Source: Toxoplasma gondii ME49 (taxonomy: Eukaryota > Apicomplexa > Conoidasida > Eucoccidiorida > Sarcocystidae). Taken from it: DNA of 64,000 bases. The notes beneath the pieces are model-generated. The model did no database searches, was not told where the DNA came from, and worked only from the letters and a program-made list of their open reading frames with translations. Shown here piece after piece: positions 57,944 through 64,000 of the stretch. Made by a program: the position numbers and the translations under genes. The stretch's first letter is position 1. Each line of letters starts with the position of its first letter. The DNA lies in assembly GCF_000006565.2 (NCBI RefSeq), contig NC_031476.1, positions 5,579,900-5,643,899 on the forward strand, in the 5' to 3' direction.

Positions 57944-60900
57944 CTACTGAATCGGGGTGCAAACGGGAGATTCAGGCCGGAATGCCGTAGGCTCGTCTTC
58001 GCCCTCGAGTCCTTGGAAGCCCCAGCCGCTGTCTAGGCTGTCTTCGCCAGCGCCTGGCGACGACGCTGGCAACGTCCCCGTGCCTGGGCCGGTCGTTGTC
58101 GCCGTCGTCGTGGCGCCAGCACAGGACGGGACCTCAAGGAGCCCCTCAAACGCGCACCGCTTGACAGTTGCCGTGGATTCTATCATTTGCACAAGCTGCT
58201 GCGCTTCTGAAGGGCTCGTTTTCAAACAGGCTCCTCCAGACGACGACAGCAAAAGAAACTCATCATGACCAGGGCCCCGCAAACCCGAGCCAACGTCGCC
58301 GTAAAAGATCTCCGCGTTCACTGCGGAGGCTCCGCCAGTCCCCCTATAGTCCATGCGAAGCATGTCGTCTCGACGGTCAAAAGGCGCTACGCCGCTCGCC
58401 AGAGGGAGCACGCTGGCCTTCAGAGGCTTCGTCGCGCTCTGGGGTCCCAATGCACGCCCTTGCAGATCCCCACCGGACTCGAGCAGATGAAATACAAAGC
58501 GCTGTAAAAAGGAGGCGGCGTCCGCCTCCGATTCGCCAGCCCCTTGCTCATAGATTCCCCGAGTGTGTGGACTCTCGTGAAAAGCCGGGCGCCTCGCCTG
58601 GAGCAATCGCTGGCGGAACGCATGCAAGTCCCGCTGCAAGATGCATGACTCCGGCACGCCGCCTCCCTGAACTTCTCTCAGTACCAGCTGCGCGGGAAGC
58701 ATCTGCGTGCGGAGTCCTGATTTGCCGCTTCCTCCTGCGCTCCTCAGATCGCCTGTCCAGTCTGCATGCAGCCTTCGAGAGGTATCTACGTCATTTTGAA
58801 GCCCGCACTGACTCTGCATCTCCTGCGTTTCCGTGGCTGCTGGATACGGCATCTGCTGTTGCACGAGCCCGCGACAGTTCCGCATGAGGCAAGATATCCA
58901 CGGCTCCTCTTGGCTATGAGCATTGTTCACGCTGACTTTTGCCTCGCCACTCATGACACTCGAGCAGCCTGCTCCACGCGGGGACCGTCCATCAGGAAGA
59001 ATGGCCTCATTGTACATCGGGAGCGACGATCTGTGAACCAGCCTCAAAACAGATGTGGTGGTTGTCTCGCCGTATCCCGGGACCTTTCGCTGCGCTGCCT
59101 CTGACGGCTTGTGCACCCCTGTTGGCGACGGAATGCCTCCGTTGCTGTTTCGTCTGGGAGACACGCCGCCGAACGTCAACGTTCCAGCGATAGCCATGGT
59201 GCCCTGGCTGTCCCTGTTCATCATGGCAGCCGCTTCTGCGAGATCCGGATCCGATCCTCTCGTAGCCTCTTTGTGGTGTGTGTTGCCGCTGGGCGACACA
59301 GTACCGTTCTTCGCATTTCCACCGTACCCGAACTTCGCGTTGTGCTGCAACTCCCTCAAGTGGCGTGCATCCAGCCGGCCCACTGTCTCGGCGTCTGCGA
59401 CCCCGCCCCCACCGGCACCGGTTGAGGACCTCCCGTAGCCAGAAGCTGAAGCAGGCGACAATACTTTTCCCCTCTTCTCAACCTCGCTGCCTTGCGGTCG
59501 AGAGTTGTCTCCCCCAGGTGGCCCTCGTGGAGAGCACCCACTGAAGGAGACACGGCGCGACTCAGCCCGCGGACTGCCTGTCTCAGGCCCGACAAAAGCA
59601 CCACTGTTGCCGTATACAATTGTCTGCAAATGCCCGTGCGTTGTACCTTGCGAACACCCTTCTGTCTTCTCTCGTGGAGTTTCGTGAATACAGCAGTCCT
59701 TCCCTACGCTTACGTCCGACGGAGGGTCACCGGCACTTCTCGGCTCCCCTAATGCTTGGTCAGGAAGCCGACTGAGGCGATGTGAACCAGATTCTGCGCA
59801 TCCCTCGCTTCCCGCGCTGTCTCGAGAGACACAGCCTCCACAGAGAGTGCGAGGCAGTTTCGGGGACACGCCGTCGCAGGGCGGCTCTGGGCGAGGCGTC
59901 GTTTTCCCCAGAGTGAACTGGCGTGTCGCCCCTGTTCGCCACCAACCACTCTTACCCGCAGTCCCGTTGGCCAGGGCTAGAGGAGTTGCATAAGCTGCCG
60001 TCGCCTGTTGAGGCATTCGCTGCAACTGAAAAAATGGCACTTGCGTATCTCCGAAGGAGAAAGGAGGTACGAAAGTCTTGACGCGGCGGTAGCCGCCACC
60101 TTGTACGTTTTTGAGGCTGGCGTCCACCGATGTTCCGCCTACCTGAGGCGCTGGATCCCGTTCAACGAAGCCACAAGAGGCTTCCTCGGTCCTGTTGTTT
60201 TGAGGGGAAAAGGCTCCTCTAGAACCGGTGTCCCGACCGGCACGCGCACAGAAAGACGCAGAACTCACGAGAGGCACTCCCGCTGCTGGAGGATCGGTTC
60301 GCTTGGGTCCGGTAGGTTCATCTGCAAGAGGCGACTCGAAAGACAGTCTTGATGGAAGACACCTTTGAGCTGCGGTCCTGATAAGTCGGCCTTCCTCTCG
60401 CGAGCCAGAGCGCGAAGCTCCACCTGGACGGACTGACGGATCGCAGGCTCCACTGGGAGCCAGCTGCGTGAGCACGGACTCTTGACTTTGCGGGGATTCC
60501 GATATTGGATGGCCCGCTGACGATCGCCGTACGCTCGGAGGTGGACTGGCGTCACCCCGCGGAAATCCGTTCGCAAACGCTTTATCCTTGGAATTTAGAG
60601 AAGACGGAAGAGATGCCGAAGACTCGCGCTCCGCGTGCTGCGGTGACTGAGATGCGTCCTGGGGCACTTCTGCCCCCGTTGGCGTTGCATGACAAGGACG
60701 CTGCCCTCGAATGACTCCGACGTATTCACTATTAGCATTTAAGGCAGCTCGTTTTTCTCGGCGCGATTCGCACCCACTCGATGTGTCAAAATTTTCCTCC
60801 ATTCGTCTGCAAAGGGCTTGCCGGTACTCCAGCAGAGCCATGGTCCTCGTCGCAGATTCGTGTGTTTCTTCTCGCGTCTCTGCATGCGTTTCAGTGACAA

Positions 60901-63691
60901 ACTGGAGAGGGGTCCCTCCGTGGCTGACACCCCTCCGATACTTCTGGAGTTTCCCGTGCATCTTCTGGTGACAATTTCCAGGCAAGGTCGCCGCATCCCC
61001 GGCAACCGGAGACTGCGTGAGCCGCCCGTCACTTGGAGATGATGGGACACGCCGGCTCTGGAGCGGCCCCCGCCCTGGAGCTTCCCCCATCTCTCCCAGT
61101 GCATGCGTCCGCCTCTCCGAGCGCATCTTTTCCTCCCACCCATCACGCAGTGACGGGTTGTCCTGTGGCTGCCTTAAGTAGTGGTAGACTCTGTGTGCAC
61201 CGGCCCTTGAACGAGGGCACTGTGCCGTTAGCTGCTGTCTCTGATGTGAGTGCTGCAGCTGGCGCTTCTGCTGTCGTTGAGAGAGCACATTCTCGTGTTG
61301 TTGGAACGAGTTCTGGTCTTGTTGTAACGCTTTCCAGTGTCCCATGAACTCCGGCCTCTGCTCAAACAGGTCCCACGCGTCCCCCGGAAGCGTCGAGCAC
61401 CTATCGGTTTTACAGTCGGATGTGCCTCGACTTTGTCCGGCCGCGCCCGCGTAAGACACAGAAAATCGCAGGTTTTCTTTCGCCTCGGCGCAGTTGGAGT
61501 CACCCGTCTGAGATGGGGTCACGTACTCTGCGTCGCTCGCCTGATTTGCAGATCTCTGACCCGACGCTCGATGCCCGCCCCCGGTTGCTTGATGCTGCTG
61601 AGGTCCTGCCAATCCAGGCGGGGGCCTCGGCACAAACCGCATGAAGGGGTGGAATGCCTGCAGGGTTGGGGCGCTGAAGCGGCGCCTCAAAGTCGCAGCC
61701 TTCCATTCGTCCGTGCTAAGCATGATCTCGTACGGCGTTGGCAGGGAGCCGGCTGTTGAGCGCGCACTGGTTCTCTGACAGTCGGCCGCTGGGTGAGCTT
61801 CAGCCCCTACAGAAGTTTGCAGCTTGTTGTAGTCGTCCTTAGAGACAACTCGATTCTGCATAAAAAATTTGAGGCACGGCCGTCCAGTACAACCTGTGAT
61901 TCCACACGGGGGGCAGAACGCACACTCCGTCGCCCGCACCCTCCGGTTCCCTCCTACCTCCACCATTCCTCCGACGGGGTAGATTCCATTGCAGCTGTTG
62001 CGCATGCATGCGTTTCTATACGCGAACTCGTTCTCGTAACTCCTCGGCGTCATAGCGCCTCTTTCTTGCTCCGCATATGAGTTACGGGAAGGACCGCTGC
62101 AAGTGGGTCGATCCGCGAACACTCGGGTAAGTTGAAACACTAGCCGGCAAACGCGAGGATGCCACAGATGCGCACGAGGCGCCAACTGAACTAGTTTCTG
62201 CTGGACCCAGGAATGGGAAAGCACGCGATTTAGGGACCAGCGTCTTGAGGGGTCGGGCGCAGTGAGGCCTAGGAAGAGAGTCCAGGCTTCTGGCGGACCT
62301 TGGAAGTTCGCAGGCGGGCCAGAAGACCGCACTTGGTGAACCGTACGAAGGACAAACGGAGCAGCACTGGTTGCGTCAAAACCCTTTTGGCGGCAGATGA
62401 AACGTCCCGAAAGAAAAAACATCAGAGCCATCCCGAGGGCATAATTGTCGATGCGCTCCGTCAATGGTCCGGTGCAATTGATGACTTCTGGTGGGTTAAT
62501 CTCGAGGGTTCTGCCACAGAACAAAAACAACACAGAAAATCGAACCAGGTCCATGAAAGCCCCATGACACTCTGTTTCGCAGGCGCCAATTCACCCACTC
62601 TGCTCTTCTTTAAAACTGCTTCCGCAGAGTGCCAAGAAGCTTGGCCGTAGTTCGGGTCTCAAAACCTCTTCCAGGTCCGCCGGGTGGAATGGCCTGTGCA
62701 TACTAAGACAAAACTTGCAGGTGCTTTTGTTTCGTCGCTCCCTAGCCACAACGCGCTGATAAGAACAAACGTGAGACATTCTCCGCGTCGCAGTGACCCC
62801 AGTCATTTGCGAAATGTTTCCTTTTTCGTCCAATGTGTGCGTTTGTGCTCTCCGAATTTCTCGATCTGCTCACCCTGGCCACTCCACTTGACTGTGTTGA
62901 CACCGGTCGACTCGCTCTGACCAGCCGAAGTCCGCAAGTAACACGCGTTTGTCCTTTTTGCATCGAAGAACGTTAGTAGGTTTCAGGTCTCTGTGGACGA
63001 TGTTCTTCTCCTGCAGAAGCAGTACTGCCTGAACCAGCTGAATGAAGTGGAGGAACGCGTCATCTTCGTCCCTGCAAACTTGGTCGCACCACAGCGTGCC
63101 TCCGTCGAGATACTCTTGTACGACTAGCCAGCCTTCAGCTCCTTCGACAATCTCTTCAACACGGACGACGCCGGGGCACTGGCAGTGGGCGAGGTTCACA
63201 ATCTCTTTTGTAAACATATCCACGACCTGGGGAAGCGTATCTTTCGAAAACTTTTGCGGCTGAAGTAGCTTTGCTGCAAAAACCTCGGGTTCTTCAGCGT
63301 GGGTGCCGTGCCGGAAAAGCATCTCACACTCCGTTCCGCGACTGCCAGCAGCCCTGTTGTGAAGAGCTGATGTCTCTCTCTGGAAACCTCCGTGTCCGGT
63401 GTCATCTTTCACTACCTTCGAAATGCCAGTTCGCGCGACCTTCCAGACGTGTGCATAGGTACCGGCACCGATTGATTCGAGCACGCGGTAGCCTTCGAAG
63501 CAACTCTTGGTAGTTCTACGGATTGGAATGTCGTTAGGGAGCGTGTCAGGCAAGCACAGCCTAATGTCCCCGCGCGGGACGGAAGCCACGCCATTAGGTA
63601 ATGTCCCTCTTGTGGATGGGGCTGGAGGCACAGCGGCTGCAGCCGAAGCCGCTGCCGCATCGGACGAGTTCTCGAAAGTATAATAATTCAT
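57944..63691 (-). CDS. Aurora-like serine/threonine kinase with very long C-terminal tail
   Basis: Two exons on the complement, 62874-63691 and 57944-62510, GT-AG, split inside a Gly codon, giving 1794 residues. The kinase domain (about residues 68-380) is complete: Gly-rich loop SIGAGTYAHVW, Lys141 (EVFAAKLL), Glu163 of helix C, catalytic loop IVHRDLKPTNVL (Asp235), and LLADFGWSE (Asp254). The splice restores the activation-loop end GTLEINPPEV. DFGWS plus GTLxxxPPE is the pattern of Aurora kinases, which act at spindle poles and in division. Unusual are an insertion of about 50 residues between the Gly loop and Lys141, and a tail of about 1400 residues rich in Gln, Ser, Pro and Arg. The start is the ATG before NYYTFENSSD; the frame is open to an ATG at 63868. 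Coccidia have several Aurora-related kinases, and I cannot say which this is. Confidence 0.88.
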
Positions 63692-64000
63692 CGAAGAGAA
63701 CGGCTTGATTTGAAAACTCCGGTCGAGAATGTGCGCGACGGAAGCCTGAGGGCCGCGTCGCCTGTCTCGGAGTCGCCTGCAGAAACAAGCACAAGGGAAG
63801 CGGGAAGAATTCGACGGATGAGTTTGGATCAATGCGTGGTGAAGGTTGCCATATGTGCAGGTGCTCATGGGCGCGAATCCCTGTCCATGGCGTGTGAATG
63901 CTGGCTACAGCCGAGCCAGTTTTCGACAGAAAAAAACATAGCCACGTCCACGAGGTTACTAACCGATGAAGCACAGCGGGATGGGAAGCTGTGAAAAACT
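63692..64000. other. Upstream region of the kinase gene
   Basis: The kinase frame stays open upstream to an ATG at 63868 (on -), so part of this may be coding. Otherwise presumably 5' UTR or promoter continuing past the window. Confidence 0.4.

Noticed and set aside
62591..62833. Possible middle exon of the kinase gene
   Set aside because: The direct splice 62874/62510 restores the conserved GTLxxxPPE activation-loop end, leaving no room for it.
1..64000. CRISPR arrays, bacterial operons, phage or insertion sequences
   Set aside because: None seen. Spliced genes, eukaryotic tRNAs and an initiator tRNA show this is eukaryotic nuclear DNA.

Overview
The window looks like nuclear DNA of an apicomplexan parasite, most likely a tissue-cyst coccidian such as Toxoplasma gondii or a close relative (Neospora, Hammondia). 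This rests on large serine/proline/arginine-rich proteins, many 100-800 bp introns with CAG/TAG acceptors and pyrimidine-rich tracts, a RAP-domain protein, an Aurora-like kinase with a very long tail, WGAGACG promoter motifs, and two decayed pieces of mitochondrial cytochrome b in nuclear DNA. The species cannot be fixed without a database. All exon boundaries were read by eye from splice consensus, phase and protein continuity.

Layout: last exon of an unidentified + gene (91-201); 26S proteasome lid deubiquitinase RPN11 on - (1667-4846, six exons); RAP-domain protein on + (6439-9339, two exons); initiator tRNA-Met (10260) and tRNA-Trp (11250); glutamine-dependent NAD+ synthetase on + (12591-17468, six exons); tRNA-Pro (18781); divergent Arf-like GTPase on - (19917-21621, three exons); a doubtful gene (22200-22951); the U3 snoRNP WD40 protein UTP21/WDR36 on + (24684-34469, twelve exons); a giant single-exon chromodomain protein on - (36802-42549); a two-domain fluoride channel of the CrcB/FEX family on + (46100-48668, two exons); a doubtful membrane-protein ORF on - (48602-49228); an IGHMBP2/SMUBP-2-type SF1 helicase on + (50995-55210, two exons joined across a GC-AG intron); and an Aurora-like kinase on - (57944-63691, two exons).

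The genes do not form a pathway. They are independently transcribed housekeeping or regulatory genes: protein turnover, RNA processing and ribosome biogenesis, cofactor synthesis, chromatin, ion detoxification and cell cycle. RPN11/RAP, the Arf-like gene/UTP21 and the chromodomain gene/fluoride channel are divergent pairs with 1.6-3.5 kb between start codons. NAD synthetase/Arf-like, UTP21/chromodomain and helicase/kinase are convergent pairs.

Most worth a second look: the fluoride channel with its asymmetric halves, the GC-AG intron directly after the helicase DEAAQ motif, the two cytochrome b fragments, the Arf-like GTPase with a lost NKxD motif, and the chromodomain protein with a possible second chromo-like fold at its C-terminus.
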